Numbered from the stretch's first letter, positions 7,197 to 16,575 are shown. The stretch: 64,000 nt of DNA from Nostoc sp. PCC 7107 (GCF_000316625.1 NC_019676.1:1599001-1663000); one strand, 5' to 3'. A program made the numbers and translations. The notes: a model not told the origin generated them from the sequence alone.

Positions 7197-9184
7197 TTTG
7201 TCCGCTTTTCTTCCTGGCTACCTAGAACAATGGGAATGGTGAAATGAAACTGGCTACCTTGGTCTTTACCTGTGGACTCTGCCCAAATTTCTCCTCCCCA
7301 ACCATTGACAATTTGCCGACAAATTGCAAGCCCCAAACCTGTGCCGCCAGCGGTACGCCGTAGCGCTCCTTCTTCTTGATAAAAGCGGTCAAATACTACT
7401 TCCAAGCGATTTGGTTCAATCCCTCGCCCTGTATCCGCCACAGTGACTTCCACCGTCTGATTAACATGAATGGCATAAAGGGAAATTTCCCCCTCAGATG
7501 GCGTAAATTTGCAGGCGTTGTCGATGAGTTTTGCCAATACTTCCACTAACCAATCGCCATCGGCTTTAACTAAAGGCAGGTTATCAGGAATTTCCGCCTT
7601 GATTTTTGGTGGATTTTCCATTGTGGGGCGAGTGCGAATGCGGCTGAGTGCTAAATCCACACACTCTTGTAAAGTGAGTGATTCGGGGTGCCATTCCACA
7701 CGGCCACTTTCTAAGTTAGACAGGGTGAGAAAATCCTGGACGAGTTTTCGCATCCGTTCGGAATCGGTCAGGGCTGTATTTAACATTACCTGCTGTAATT
7801 CCAAAGGCATATCTGGCTCGCTGGCGAGGCTTTCTAAGCAAACTTGAATAGTAGATAAGGGGGTACGCAGTTCATGGCCTGTAATGGCAATCAAGTTACT
7901 ACGGGTGCGATCAAGGGCTTCTAGCTGTTGGTTGAGTTCTTCGAGATTGGCGTAGGCTTCGGCTTGAATTAAGGCGGCTCCGATTTGGGTGGCGATCGCT
8001 TTGACCAAATCAAATTCCCCTGGTTGCCACTGGTGGGGCGGTACGCTGCAATAGTGTAATTCAATAATCCCTAGCAGTCGTCCCTGAGATAACACTGGTT
8101 CCATCAGCCAAGAACGAATACTAAATTTTTTGGCAATTAAGGTAAGGGCTGTGGAATTACTGATCCGCAAGTCGTTCAGAGTGTCAGCCACACAAACACC
8201 CTCACCTTGCTGCACAACTTCCTGAAATAACAGATTATTATCTAAATCCCAGGTTTGCCCATACACCGATAAAACCCCATCTGTCAAAAATTCGTGTTCA
8301 ATTGTGGCTTGGGCTTCTGTAGCTTGAGCGCGGTAAATTAAACAACGACTTGCCCCTAAGTGTTGCCCTAATTCTTGGGCGGCGATGTGCAGAACTTCAT
8401 GGGGATCGAGCGATCGCCGAATAGCTGTACCAATAGAATTGACTAAACGTTCTTTCCGTGCTTGGGCAATAATTGAGCGATAAGCTTTGTGCAATTTATA
8501 CTGACTAGCTTGCAGATAAGTCACCAAGCGCTGCACAAAGGGGTCTGTATCAATATCACAAGCAAATTCGGTTTGTCCAATTTGCGAATACGTTCTTGGT
8601 TCCCCAATGCCAAACCGTTGCCTTGCCTCTTTGACTTTGCTGGCTAGGTCTGGTCGATAAACTATAATTCTGTCTAATAACAATTGTGCAGCTTTAATGC
8701 TGACTCCTCGCTCCGATGTCCAAACGCCCTCGAACCTGCGTGCTGTGTCTATGTCGAGTCCAGTGCTAAACTCTGGTACTTGTTGGTTTTTAGCAATGGA
8801 ACCGAGGCTTTCTCTACAGACTAAGCAAGTAGCATAATTATCAGCAATTACTACTAAGTGCCACTCCTGAGTTAAAGCATCATCAGCTTCAAAGGCAACT
8901 TTTTCATAGTATTCTGAGCTATTGGCAAAGTCCGTTTCTGGTGCAGATAAAACGTATATTTGATTACTGCGTTGCGCCAGCCTTTGATAGCGATGAGCTT
9001 CTTGACGATAAAATCGCTCTCGTTGAAAGCTGGCAATTACCAAAGGCCTGTCTAAAGTTGCCGCCAAAACTTGATCTTCCATCGCGTGGGAGAGGGCGGT
9101 TAGTGATGCTTTGAAATATAGCTGGGGCCGCAGGTAAGGAATGAACTGTAGCAGATCACTCAGCACGGAAGTCGAAATGCTCAT
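7181..9184 (-). CDS. Histidine kinase with DICT, GAF, HisKA and HATPase domains
   Basis: The 667-residue protein has no membrane segment and is probably cytoplasmic. Residues 1-220 match the DICT domain found before GAF domains in cyanobacterial signalling proteins (LDRPLVIASFQRERFYRQEA, and LVVIADNYATCLVCRESLG around 110-128). A GAF domain covers about 245-405. The HisKA box AITGHELRTPLSTIQ puts the phosphorylated His near residue 436. The ATP-binding domain follows, with N box LIDNACKFTPSEG, G1 DTGRGI and G2 GGTGLGLAIC. No receiver domain or cognate regulator is adjacent. The signal is unknown, although DICT has been linked to light response. The C-terminal KVKSK comes from a heptamer repeat. 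No obvious ribosome-binding site precedes the ATG at 9184. Confidence 0.88.
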   Translation of the reverse strand: MSISTSVLSDLLQFIPYLRPQLYFKASLTALSHAMEDQVLAATLDRPLVIASFQRERFYRQEAHRYQRLAQRSNQIYVLSAPETDFANSSEYYEKVAFEADDALTQEWHLVVIADNYATCLVCRESLGSIAKNQQVPEFSTGLDIDTARRFEGVWTSERGVSIKAAQLLLDRIIVYRPDLASKVKEARQRFGIGEPRTYSQIGQTEFACDIDTDPFVQRLVTYLQASQYKLHKAYRSIIAQARKERLVNSIGTAIRRSLDPHEVLHIAAQELGQHLGASRCLIYRAQATEAQATIEHEFLTDGVLSVYGQTWDLDNNLLFQEVVQQGEGVCVADTLNDLRISNSTALTLIAKKFSIRSWLMEPVLSQGRLLGIIELHYCSVPPHQWQPGEFDLVKAIATQIGAALIQAEAYANLEELNQQLEALDRTRSNLIAITGHELRTPLSTIQVCLESLASEPDMPLELQQVMLNTALTDSERMRKLVQDFLTLSNLESGRVEWHPESLTLQECVDLALSRIRTRPTMENPPKIKAEIPDNLPLVKADGDWLVEVLAKLIDNACKFTPSEGEISLYAIHVNQTVEVTVADTGRGIEPNRLEVVFDRFYQEEGALRRTAGGTGLGLAICRQIVNGWGGEIWAESTGKDQGSQFHFTIPIVLGSQEEKRTKVKSK

Positions 9185-10038
9185 GAATATTGTTTAAGGA
9201 GCCACTTTCACAGAAAAAATCCACGTCACAGCTGCATTGTACAAATTACAATCCACTCTCAAACTAGGCCAAGACAGTGCATTATGTAAAGAATCCTAAA
9301 TTGCACTGTTAAAAGGCAAAACACTTTTTTGTGTATTTTTCAGCTTTTACTCTTCAGATGACAAGTTACTCTGCCTAACTGTAGGAGGAGGAGTGCCTAT
9401 AGGTTCCTTTACAAATATCCTAGTCGAGAGTGAAGGCAAGACCAATAACGGCTATAAATTCCGTGGGCATCTTAGCGCAGTTAAGCACAGACGTGGCATG
9501 GCCATTGGCTAAAGATGCTTGGTCTTCACTGAAATTTTGTTTGTTGATCTACATTTTGCCCATAGGGATGATTTAAATCCTCAGCTACTACGCTCAATAT
9601 ATATTCTCGGTCACATCTGCTCTTTCGTTAACCAAAAGTTGATCGAAACAGACTTCAGGAGCCGTAAATAATTCCGAATAGACTTCTGTGTTAATACGCC
9701 TAATCAATCTATAATTTACTGGGTTTTCCCTACTGATTGACTCTGACGGATGTATTCTGTAGCTTTGTCGCCAAAAATAGAAGAGAAAGCGAGTAAAGCG
9801 AGAGTATATACCAGGGTTGATTAAATCCCACTACAAATCCTGTATTATCAGCCTTGACTTTCACCCAATAAAATATAAAGTTATAAAGATTTATTATGTA
9901 AGTTTCGTCAAATAAGTTTTCCCTAACGTCTTTTTTCCAGTTCTGAGCAGTATTTTTTTGCTTAGAGTGTACTGCTGTTGAACTCATGAAAGTTACTACG
10001 ATTACGACAACATAGACCTGTAAACGGAACTTTGGCGA
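9185..10038. other. 854-bp spacer with no convincing gene
   Basis: This region separates the divergently transcribed kinase and debranching-enzyme genes. A 48-codon plus-strand frame from a GTG near 9430 (VKARPITAINSVGILAQL) ends at about 9575 and has a hydrophobic tail. It lacks a ribosome-binding site and recognisable homology. A minus-strand frame at 9730-10065 overlaps the start of the next gene and looks like chance. Both promoters must lie here. Confidence 0.5.
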
Positions 10039-12330
10039 ATGACACCAGATTTGCTCATCACCCAAGATAAAATTTCCCTAGACGGAAAGACTTTTATTCC
10101 CGCAGAACAATTACCCATACCAGAGTGGCCTTGTGTTGTGAGTGAAAGACCACAACCAACTATGACGGTAAAAGATGATGATTTATTTTTGGTGACAGAT
10201 ACGATAGGGAACATTTCTGGCTGTTCTCTGAATGAAGGCAACCCCAGTATGGGATTGTTTTGTTGTGATACGCGATTTCTCAACCGGCTGGAATTGCAAA
10301 TTGAAGGGCGATCGCCTATACTCCTGGGCAGCACTGCGGAAAAAGGATTTTCTCTTTCTGTTTTGTGTACTAACCCCAAAATTGACGATCGCCTCAAAGC
10401 TGAAAATGTCGGTATTCGCCGCGAAATTGTCCTCAATGGCGCACTATTTGAAGAAATCGAAGTATCTAACTACAGCACCACTACTGTCAGCTTTGAACTC
10501 AGTATTAGCTTTGACGCAGATTTTGTCGATTTGTTTGAAGTGCGGGGTTATGACCGAGATAATCGAGGTAAACTTCTACGTTTAGTAGAACCTACACCCG
10601 ACAATGGAACCATGTTGAATGGTGATAGTTGTGGTTCTGTATCACCTCACCCTGAGATTCACAAAGCCGAGTTCTTAACATTAGCCTATCAAGGTCTAGA
10701 TGGCTTAGTAATGGAGTCTCGTATCCAATTCCAGCATCGCCTACCAGATTACTTTAAAGGTTACACGGCCGTATGGCAGTTAGAGTTAGCAACTCATGCA
10801 ACTCTCAAAATTGGCTACCGCATAAATTTGTTAACTAACAATACCTCTAGTTCTACTGTCAGTGCGGCTTTTACTCTAGGACAGGCTAAAGCCGCAGAAT
10901 TGATGGAAAAACAAAATTGGGTGCAACAAATTACCCGCATTAGTTCAGATAAAAGTATCCTCAATCATGTCATTGACCGCGCAGAACAAGATATGTACTT
11001 GTTACGCCAGTCCTTTGGCAAGTACAAAACTGTTTCTGCTGGTGTACCTTGGTTTTCCACGTTGTTTGGTCGAGATTCCATCATTACGGCTTCCCAAACA
11101 TTAATATTAAACTCGGAAATCGCTAAAGAAACCTTGCTGCTACTGGCAGCCCACCAAGGTAAAACTGAAGATGAATGGCGCGAAGAAGAACCAGGGAAAA
11201 TTCTCCACGAATTACGTTTGGGAGAAATGGCTCGTTGTCAAGAAATTCCCCATACACCTTACTACGGTACAGTTGATGCGACACCCTTATGGTTGATGTT
11301 GTATGGAGAATACTACATTTGGACTCATGACCACGAAACTTTAGAACAGTTGTGGCCGAATGCTATAGCTGCAATGGATTGGATTGATAGTCATCTGCAA
11401 GCAACTGGCTATCTGAGCTACTATCGTAAATCTAAACGTGGTTTAACTAATCAAGGTTGGAAAGATTCAGGTGATTGTATTGTTGATCGTAAGGGAGATT
11501 TAGCTCATGGGTCAATTGCCCTCTGTGAAGTCCAAGCTTATGTCTATTCTGCTAAGATTCGCCTAGCTGAAATTGCCAGAATGAAGAAGCGGCTTGATCT
11601 AGCAGACCGTTGGCAAGAAGAAGCCAGAAATCTCAAGTTGCGTTTTAATCGAGACTTTTGGATAGAAGACCAAGATTTCTGCGCTTTAGCTTTGGATGGT
11701 GACGGTAAACAAGTAGATAGTGTTACATCTAACCCTGGACATTGTCTACAATTAGGCATCTTTACCCCAGAAAAAGCCTACAGTGTGGCTGAAAGGTTAC
11801 GCGCACCTGATATGTTTAATGGTTGGGGGATTCGGACTTTAAGCAGTTTATCGCCTGCCTATAATCCGATGGGTTATCACATTGGTTCGGTGTGGCCTCA
11901 TGATAACTCTTTGATTGCGATGGGTTTGCGATCGCTCGGTTTAATCGATCAAGCCTTGGAACTTTTTCAAGGTATACTCGACATGACGGGTACGCAGCCT
12001 TACCAACGCCCACCAGAACTTTTTTGCGGCTACGAACGCAATGGCGACAATGCCCCTGTACAATATCCTGTTGCCTGTTCACCACAAGCTTGGGCTACTG
12101 GTAGTGTATTTCAACTGCTGCAAATGATCGTCAATTTAGTACCAGACGCAAAAAATAACTGCTTACGAATTATCGACCCCGCCTTACCAGAGTCGATTAA
12201 TCAGCTATCATTTCACAATTTGCGAGTTGGCACCACAATTCTAGATTTAGAATTTGAGCGTTCTGGTAATACTACTGCCTGTCGCGTAGCGAAAAAACGT
12301 GGTAATCTCCGCGTAGTTATAGAGGCTTAA
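10039..12330 (+). CDS. Amylo-alpha-1,6-glucosidase (glycogen debranching-type) protein
   Basis: The 763-residue protein has an N-terminal domain of the GDE_N_bis type: DDLFLVTDTIGNISG, then GLFCCDTRFLNRLELQIEG at about residues 72-90. After it comes a C-terminal (alpha/alpha)6-barrel hydrolase with SAGVPWFSTLFGRDSIITAS around 333-352 and PHTPYYGTVDATPLWLMLYG at about 404-423. The later blocks QGWKDSGDCI, NGWGIRTLSS and GYHIGSVWPHDNSLIAMGL follow in order. Members remove alpha-1,6-linked branches or related oligosaccharides and are associated with carbohydrate storage. It is a single gene with no secretion signal. The exact substrate cannot be fixed from sequence. Confidence 0.88.
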   Translation: MTPDLLITQDKISLDGKTFIPAEQLPIPEWPCVVSERPQPTMTVKDDDLFLVTDTIGNISGCSLNEGNPSMGLFCCDTRFLNRLELQIEGRSPILLGSTAEKGFSLSVLCTNPKIDDRLKAENVGIRREIVLNGALFEEIEVSNYSTTTVSFELSISFDADFVDLFEVRGYDRDNRGKLLRLVEPTPDNGTMLNGDSCGSVSPHPEIHKAEFLTLAYQGLDGLVMESRIQFQHRLPDYFKGYTAVWQLELATHATLKIGYRINLLTNNTSSSTVSAAFTLGQAKAAELMEKQNWVQQITRISSDKSILNHVIDRAEQDMYLLRQSFGKYKTVSAGVPWFSTLFGRDSIITASQTLILNSEIAKETLLLLAAHQGKTEDEWREEEPGKILHELRLGEMARCQEIPHTPYYGTVDATPLWLMLYGEYYIWTHDHETLEQLWPNAIAAMDWIDSHLQATGYLSYYRKSKRGLTNQGWKDSGDCIVDRKGDLAHGSIALCEVQAYVYSAKIRLAEIARMKKRLDLADRWQEEARNLKLRFNRDFWIEDQDFCALALDGDGKQVDSVTSNPGHCLQLGIFTPEKAYSVAERLRAPDMFNGWGIRTLSSLSPAYNPMGYHIGSVWPHDNSLIAMGLRSLGLIDQALELFQGILDMTGTQPYQRPPELFCGYERNGDNAPVQYPVACSPQAWATGSVFQLLQMIVNLVPDAKNNCLRIIDPALPESINQLSFHNLRVGTTILDLEFERSGNTTACRVAKKRGNLRVVIEA

Positions 12331-12356
12331 TCTTTAAATATCAAGTATTAATGATG

Positions 12357-12392
12357 AAGTATAAAATCCTTCTTCTTGGAGACTTTATACTT
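12357..12392. terminator. Hairpin between convergent genes
   Basis: AAGTATAAA (12357-12365) and TTTATACTT (12384-12392) form a perfect 9-bp stem with an 18-nt loop. It sits between the stop of the debranching-enzyme gene and that of the convergent DUF2973 gene, so it could end both transcripts. The arms belong to the ATACTTT heptamer family. Confidence 0.45.
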
Positions 12393-12398
12393 TATCTG

Positions 12399-12713
12399 CT
12401 ATTTTTCCTGATTTTCACTCTTGTGTCCGGGAGAAGCTTCGTAAATAGCATCTAGCTGTTGTCTAGCATCTTCAACGTTAATTGAGCGCATAACTAACAG
12501 CGGTTCTTTAATAATATTGCCGGCGCTATCTAAGAATTCTGGATGGGGAACTGATTTTTTGGCTGACATATAACCTTGATTACCCATTGCGGAATATCTG
12601 ACTGGGTAATTTCGTTCTCGGTCAAAACTAAACATAACTAGATTACGGATTAAATTAGCAACGGCGATACAAGCAAGAATCGTAAAAGCAAGAATGTAAA
12701 GTAGGTGCAACAT
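12399..12713 (-). CDS. DUF2973 membrane-anchored protein
   Basis: Starting at the ATG at 12713, the product is 104 residues beginning MLHLLYILAFTILACIAVAN. This is one N-terminal transmembrane helix followed by a soluble part with FSFDRERNYPVRYSAMGNQG. It matches the cyanobacterial DUF2973 family. An upstream in-frame ATG at 12740 exists, but the ribosome-binding site GGAGGAAA lies downstream of that ATG and before 12713, which decides the start. The next gene on the strand is a DUF2605 protein, a pairing often seen in cyanobacteria. The function is unknown. Confidence 0.82.
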   Translation of the reverse strand: MLHLLYILAFTILACIAVANLIRNLVMFSFDRERNYPVRYSAMGNQGYMSAKKSVPHPEFLDSAGNIIKEPLLVMRSINVEDARQQLDAIYEASPGHKSENQEK

Positions 12714-12976
12714 AATATGGGTTTCCTCCAGGGGCAGCAAGTTTAAAAACCTTATACTGAAAAGCTTCGCTGATGTTGAAAATCTCAGCGGGTGTAAATG
12801 TTTAACGCACCAAAGATGCGCTTACGCTTATATTATTAATGTGAAAAAATTTGTTAACGGCTATCAGTTTACGGTAGCATAAGATACATTATTTGTTAAT
12901 AAAAATTTTGTTAAGTATTTTATAGTATCTATGCGAATCATGTCATATATCGCTAGTACAAATTAGTCGCTAGACT

Positions 12977-13294
12977 TTAATTCTCTTTTTCTTGATGGAA
13001 GCGCATAGCTACCTTCCAGCAATCCGAAACTAATTGATGCCAAGGCATTAAAGTTGTCATATTAATCCCGACTTGTTGATTAGTGGCCGTAAATAGCATC
13101 TTTGCTGTATTTAATTCTGCTTGTGCTTGCTTGACTCGTAACAGCAGGTCAGATTGTTCTTGGCGACTCATAAATGAGAGTTGCTCAGTTTCCAAAAGGT
13201 GACGCGATCGCGCAAACCAATAGTCAAAGTCTTGTAACAAAGGCTCTAAGACAGTTTTTAGCAACTCAGTCCCTGGTAAATTTGAGTCCTGCAT
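12977..13294 (-). CDS. DUF2605 protein
   Basis: The 105-residue, mostly helical protein has LLKTVLEPLLQDFDYWFARS near its start and ends LVSDCWKVAMRFHQEKEN, as in the cyanobacterial DUF2605 family. It has no signal peptide or membrane span. It lies upstream of the DUF2973 gene on the same strand with a 263-bp gap, so the two may have separate promoters. The function is unknown, but the conserved neighbourhood suggests a shared process. Confidence 0.8.
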   Translation of the reverse strand: MQDSNLPGTELLKTVLEPLLQDFDYWFARSRHLLETEQLSFMSRQEQSDLLLRVKQAQAELNTAKMLFTATNQQVGINMTTLMPWHQLVSDCWKVAMRFHQEKEN

Positions 13295-13649
13295 AGATCT
13301 GAAGGATACTTCTATTTTTCTAATTAATATTAACGTTTTTTACAAAACTTAACATTATTATATGCTATGTCTGTGGAAAGATAGCTATAAAAATCTGTCG
13401 TAATAGTTACAAAAATTCATTTTTAATAAAAATACATAATATTTCTCAGCTAAAAATCTTGAAAACTACAGGCTGTAGTCACGAAAAATGCTTGCCACAA
13501 GCTAGGATCAAGTTTCATACTCTCAGAGAATGCTAGAGTTCATCCAGTGCAGCTAAAAGCCTGTCAAGCTGAAACATAACCCCATGTTATATTTGGGTAA
13601 GATTTTCAGCAATTTAACTAATAAATTACTTTTTGCAATCACTTCGCCA

Positions 13650-15491
13650 ATGGTTCAGCAGCCAATGTCGCCTAATCAAAATCTGCATCAAGCAGAACAA
13701 CCAGAAAAAATTAAGTTACCCCGTACCAGCGAATCAGAGAACTTAAAAAAGATTCGCCACACAACTTCTCATGTAATGGCAATGGCAGTGCAGAAGCTGT
13801 TTCCCAAGGCGCAAGTTACAATTGGCCCCTGGATAGAAAATGGATTTTACTACGACTTCGACAGTCCAGAGCCATTTACTGACAAAGACCTCAAAGCCAT
13901 CCAAAAAGAGATGGCGAAGATTATTAATCGCAAATTGCCAGTAACAAGAGAAGAAGTCAGCCGGGAAGAAGCCGAACGCCGCATTCAGGCAATCAACGAG
14001 CCTTATAAATTAGAAATTCTGGCAGATTTAAAAGAACCCATTACTATTTATCACTTGGGTGATCAATGGTGGGATTTGTGCGCCGGGCCTCATGTGGAAA
14101 ATACTCAGGATTTAAACCCGAAAGCCATTGATTTAGAAAGCGTTGCGGGTGCATATTGGCGTGGGGATGAAACCAAAGCGCAGCTACAGCGGATTTATGG
14201 TACTGCTTGGGAAACTCCCGAACAACTAGCTGAGTACAAACGCCGCAAAGAAGAAGCACTACGTCGTGACCATCGCAAACTCGGCAAAGAATTAGGTTTA
14301 TTTATCTTCTCCGACTTAGTAGGTCCGGGCTTACCTTTGTGGACTCCCAAAGGTACTTTATTGCGGAATATTTTAGAAGACTTCCTCAAGCAGGAGCAAC
14401 TAAAGCGTGGTTATTTACCTGTAGTCACTCCCCACATTGCCAGAGTCGATTTATTTAAGACTTCCGGCCACTGGCAAAAGTATAAGGAAGATATGTTCCC
14501 CTTGATGGCAGAGGATGAAGCCGCCGCAGCACTTGAGCAAGGCTTTGTGATGAAGCCGATGAACTGTCCCTTCCACATCCAAATATATAAGAGCGAGTTG
14601 CGTTCCTATCGGGAACTACCAATGCGCTTGGCAGAATTCGGTACTGTTTACCGCTACGAACAGTCAGGGGAATTAGGCGGTTTAACTAGAGTCCGCGGCT
14701 TTACTGTGGATGATTCTCACTTGTTTGTCACCCCAGAACAGCTAGACGCAGAGTTCCTCAACGTAGTGGATTTGATTTTGTCGGTGTTCAAGAGTCTGCA
14801 ATTGAAGAACTTCAAAGCTAGACTCAGTTTCCGTGACCCAGCTAGTGATAAATATATCGGTTCCGATGAAGCTTGGGAAAAAGCTCAAGGTGCGATTCGC
14901 CGGGCTGTGGAACAATTAGGAATGGATCACTTTGAAGGCATTGGCGAAGCTGCATTTTACGGGCCAAAACTCGATTTTATCTTCCAAGATGCGTTGGAAA
15001 GAGAATGGCAATTGGGAACTGTGCAAGTTGACTACAACTTACCAGAACGCTTTGATTTAGAATACGTTGCTGAAGATGGTTCGCGCAAACGTCCGGTGAT
15101 GATTCACCGCGCGCCTTTTGGTTCCTTAGAACGGTTGATTGGCATATTAATTGAAGAGTATGCCGGTGATTTCCCCTTGTGGTTAGCACCTGTGCAAGTT
15201 CGATTGCTATCTGTAAGTGATGCACAGCTAGACTTTGCGAAAGCTGTAGTAGCAAAAATGCAGGCTTTGGGTATCCGTGCAGAAGTGGACACCAGTGGCG
15301 ATCGCTTGGGTAAATTAATCCGCAACGCCGAGAAAGATAAAATACCAGTAATGGCAGTGGTAGGTGCGAAGGAAGTTGAAACAAATTCTTTAAGCATCCG
15401 TACCCGCGCTTCTGGGGAATTAGGCGCAGTTTCTGTAGATGAAGTAGTACAGAAATTGAAAGATGCGATCGCAAACTTCGACAACTTCTAG
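13650..15491 (+). CDS. thrS: Threonyl-tRNA synthetase
   Basis: The enzyme charges tRNA-Thr. Near the N-terminus are the two editing-site motifs HTTSH (in RHTTSHVMAMAVQKL) and CAGPH, so the N2 editing domain that removes mischarged serine is present. The TGS (N1) domain of longer bacterial forms is absent. The catalytic class II core has MKPMNCPFHIQIYKS (zinc-binding Cys), YRYEQSGELGGLTRVRGF (motif 2) and HRAPFGSLERLIGILIEE (motif 3 plus zinc His). The anticodon-binding domain occupies the last 110 residues. The start MVQQPMSPNQ at 13650 is preferred. An in-frame ATG at 13584 would add 22 hydrophobic residues that are not expected. A 289-bp leader precedes it, and I could not identify a regulatory element in it. 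Confidence 0.95.
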   Translation: MVQQPMSPNQNLHQAEQPEKIKLPRTSESENLKKIRHTTSHVMAMAVQKLFPKAQVTIGPWIENGFYYDFDSPEPFTDKDLKAIQKEMAKIINRKLPVTREEVSREEAERRIQAINEPYKLEILADLKEPITIYHLGDQWWDLCAGPHVENTQDLNPKAIDLESVAGAYWRGDETKAQLQRIYGTAWETPEQLAEYKRRKEEALRRDHRKLGKELGLFIFSDLVGPGLPLWTPKGTLLRNILEDFLKQEQLKRGYLPVVTPHIARVDLFKTSGHWQKYKEDMFPLMAEDEAAAALEQGFVMKPMNCPFHIQIYKSELRSYRELPMRLAEFGTVYRYEQSGELGGLTRVRGFTVDDSHLFVTPEQLDAEFLNVVDLILSVFKSLQLKNFKARLSFRDPASDKYIGSDEAWEKAQGAIRRAVEQLGMDHFEGIGEAAFYGPKLDFIFQDALEREWQLGTVQVDYNLPERFDLEYVAEDGSRKRPVMIHRAPFGSLERLIGILIEEYAGDFPLWLAPVQVRLLSVSDAQLDFAKAVVAKMQALGIRAEVDTSGDRLGKLIRNAEKDKIPVMAVVGAKEVETNSLSIRTRASGELGAVSVDEVVQKLKDAIANFDNF

Positions 15492-15499
15492 TAAAAACT

Positions 15500-15520
15500 A
15501 GGCTGGGTAACACCCAGTCT
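15500..15520 (+). terminator. Hairpin after thrS
   Basis: AGGCTGGGT (15500-15508) pairs with ACCCAGTCT (15512-15520), including one G-T wobble, across a 3-nt loop just after the thrS stop. An A-rich stretch, not a T-run, follows. It may therefore stabilise the 3' end instead of acting as a classical intrinsic terminator. Confidence 0.5.
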
Positions 15521-15546
15521 AAAAACTAATATTAACTAATCAGTCT

Positions 15547-15744
15547 ATGAGTACCACAAAAGATAAAGTTCAATCTCTTTTGCCGCAACTACCAGATGAT
15601 TGCTCAATTGATGATATTCAATACCATTTGTATGTCATAGAAAAAGTTATGCGAGGATTAGAAGTAGCCAAGACAGTAGGAACTGTTACTCAAGTGGAAG
15701 CTAAAAAGCAATTACGTAATGCCAGCCAAAGACATTTATCATGA
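15547..15744 (+). CDS. Small antitoxin-like protein heading the xisH-xisI operon
   Basis: The product is 65 residues: STTKDKVQSLLPQLPDDCSI, then DDIQYHLYVIEKVMRGLEVA and a VEAKKQLRNASQRHLS tail. The layout (LLxxLPDDCSxDDIQYHLYVxEK...G...QVEAKKQL) is that of small helical antitoxin-like proteins that usually precede ParE/RelE-type toxin genes in cyanobacteria. That is my family recollection and has not been searched. Here no such toxin follows. Instead its last 26 bp overlap xisH in another frame, which implies translational coupling. It may be a partner or regulator of XisH/XisI. Confidence 0.65.
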   Translation: MSTTKDKVQSLLPQLPDDCSIDDIQYHLYVIEKVMRGLEVAKTVGTVTQVEAKKQLRNASQRHLS

Positions 15745-16117
15745 TTGTGTAAAAAACGCCCTTATTAAAGATGGGTGGCAGATTACTCATGACCCACTTA
15801 GCCTTAAGATTGGCAAGAAAGATATTTTTATTGACATAGCAGCAGAAAAACAAGGAACAAAGATAGCTGTAGAAATAAAAAGTTTTGTTGGAATATCAGA
15901 AGTAGAAGACCTCAAAAATACTCTTGGTCAATACATCTTGTATGAAAAAATTTTGCAACGTCTTGAATCAGAGAGAATTATTTATTTAGCTATTCGTGAC
16001 ACAGTATTTAACAAAATTTTTACAGAAGAAATTGGCAAAATTTTATTGGAAGAAAATACTATTAAACTAATTGTATTCGACTCGCAAGCGGAGGCAATTA
16101 CCAAATGGATAGACTAA
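15719..16117 (+). CDS. xisH: XisH family protein
   Basis: The 132-residue protein has the XisH signature: MPAKDIYHDCVKNALIKDGW at the start, then ITHDPLSLKIGKKDIFIDIA, KIAVEIKSFVGISEVEDL and LGQYILYEKIL. The spaced acidic residues and the EIK motif (D...EIK) correspond to a PD-(D/E)XK nuclease-like fold described for the family. XisH was first described as needed, with XisI and XisF, for excision of the fdxN element in Anabaena heterocysts. Most paralogues have no known function, and no element or recombinase is adjacent here. It overlaps the preceding small gene by 26 bp and xisI by 13 bp. Confidence 0.92.
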   Translation: MPAKDIYHDCVKNALIKDGWQITHDPLSLKIGKKDIFIDIAAEKQGTKIAVEIKSFVGISEVEDLKNTLGQYILYEKILQRLESERIIYLAIRDTVFNKIFTEEIGKILLEENTIKLIVFDSQAEAITKWID

Positions 16118-16440
16118 ATAATTACCGAAATATAATCCGTAAAATACTCACATCATATCTCAACATTTCCTATGCCAATGCTGATATCCGTAATCGAGCA
16201 GCATTTGATTCAGAACATGACGAGTATTTGATTATCTCTGAAGGTTGGCAAGAGAAAGAACACTTGCACAGTTGTTTAATTCATATTGAAATTATGAATG
16301 GTAAAGTTTGGATTCAGTGCGACAATACCGAAGATGGGATTGCTAATGAACTTGTGCAAGCTGGTATTCCTAAAGAAGATATTGTTCTTGGATTTCACGA
16401 GCCTGATGTCAGGCAATATACGGGATTTGCCGTTGCTTAA
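16105..16440 (+). CDS. xisI: XisI family protein
   Basis: The 111-residue protein starts MDRLNNYRNIIRKILTSYLN and includes FDSEHDEYLIISEGWQEKEH, CLIHIEIMNGKVWIQCDNTE and GIPKEDIVLGFHEPDVRQYT, with an FAVA end. All are standard XisI blocks. XisI proteins are nearly always encoded just after XisH, as here with a 13-bp overlap, and probably act with it. The original XisI controls site specificity of fdxN-element excision. The role of stand-alone pairs like this one is not known. Confidence 0.92.
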   Translation: MDRLNNYRNIIRKILTSYLNISYANADIRNRAAFDSEHDEYLIISEGWQEKEHLHSCLIHIEIMNGKVWIQCDNTEDGIANELVQAGIPKEDIVLGFHEPDVRQYTGFAVA

Positions 16441-16575
16441 AATACTTACTTGCGACACTTGGGTAAAGTAATTTGCAATTTTGAGAAAGATTAATTGGTA
16501 TTTTAGAGTATAAAATTTGACGTTTATAGTAGATGAAGTTACAGTGGTGATTGCAAATTTTTGGCAGGAATAATA

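Noticed and set aside
9730-10065. 111-codon minus-strand frame with hydrophobic segments
   Set aside because: It overlaps the start of the debranching-enzyme gene in antisense, has no ribosome site and no recognisable motif, so I treat it as chance.
13295-13649. Possible T-box or attenuator before thrS
   Set aside because: I found no T-box core or antiterminator pairing in the leader, and T-boxes are not expected in cyanobacteria.
14977-15513. Long antisense frames over thrS
   Set aside because: They oppose the strongly conserved C-terminal half of ThrRS and have no family resemblance.
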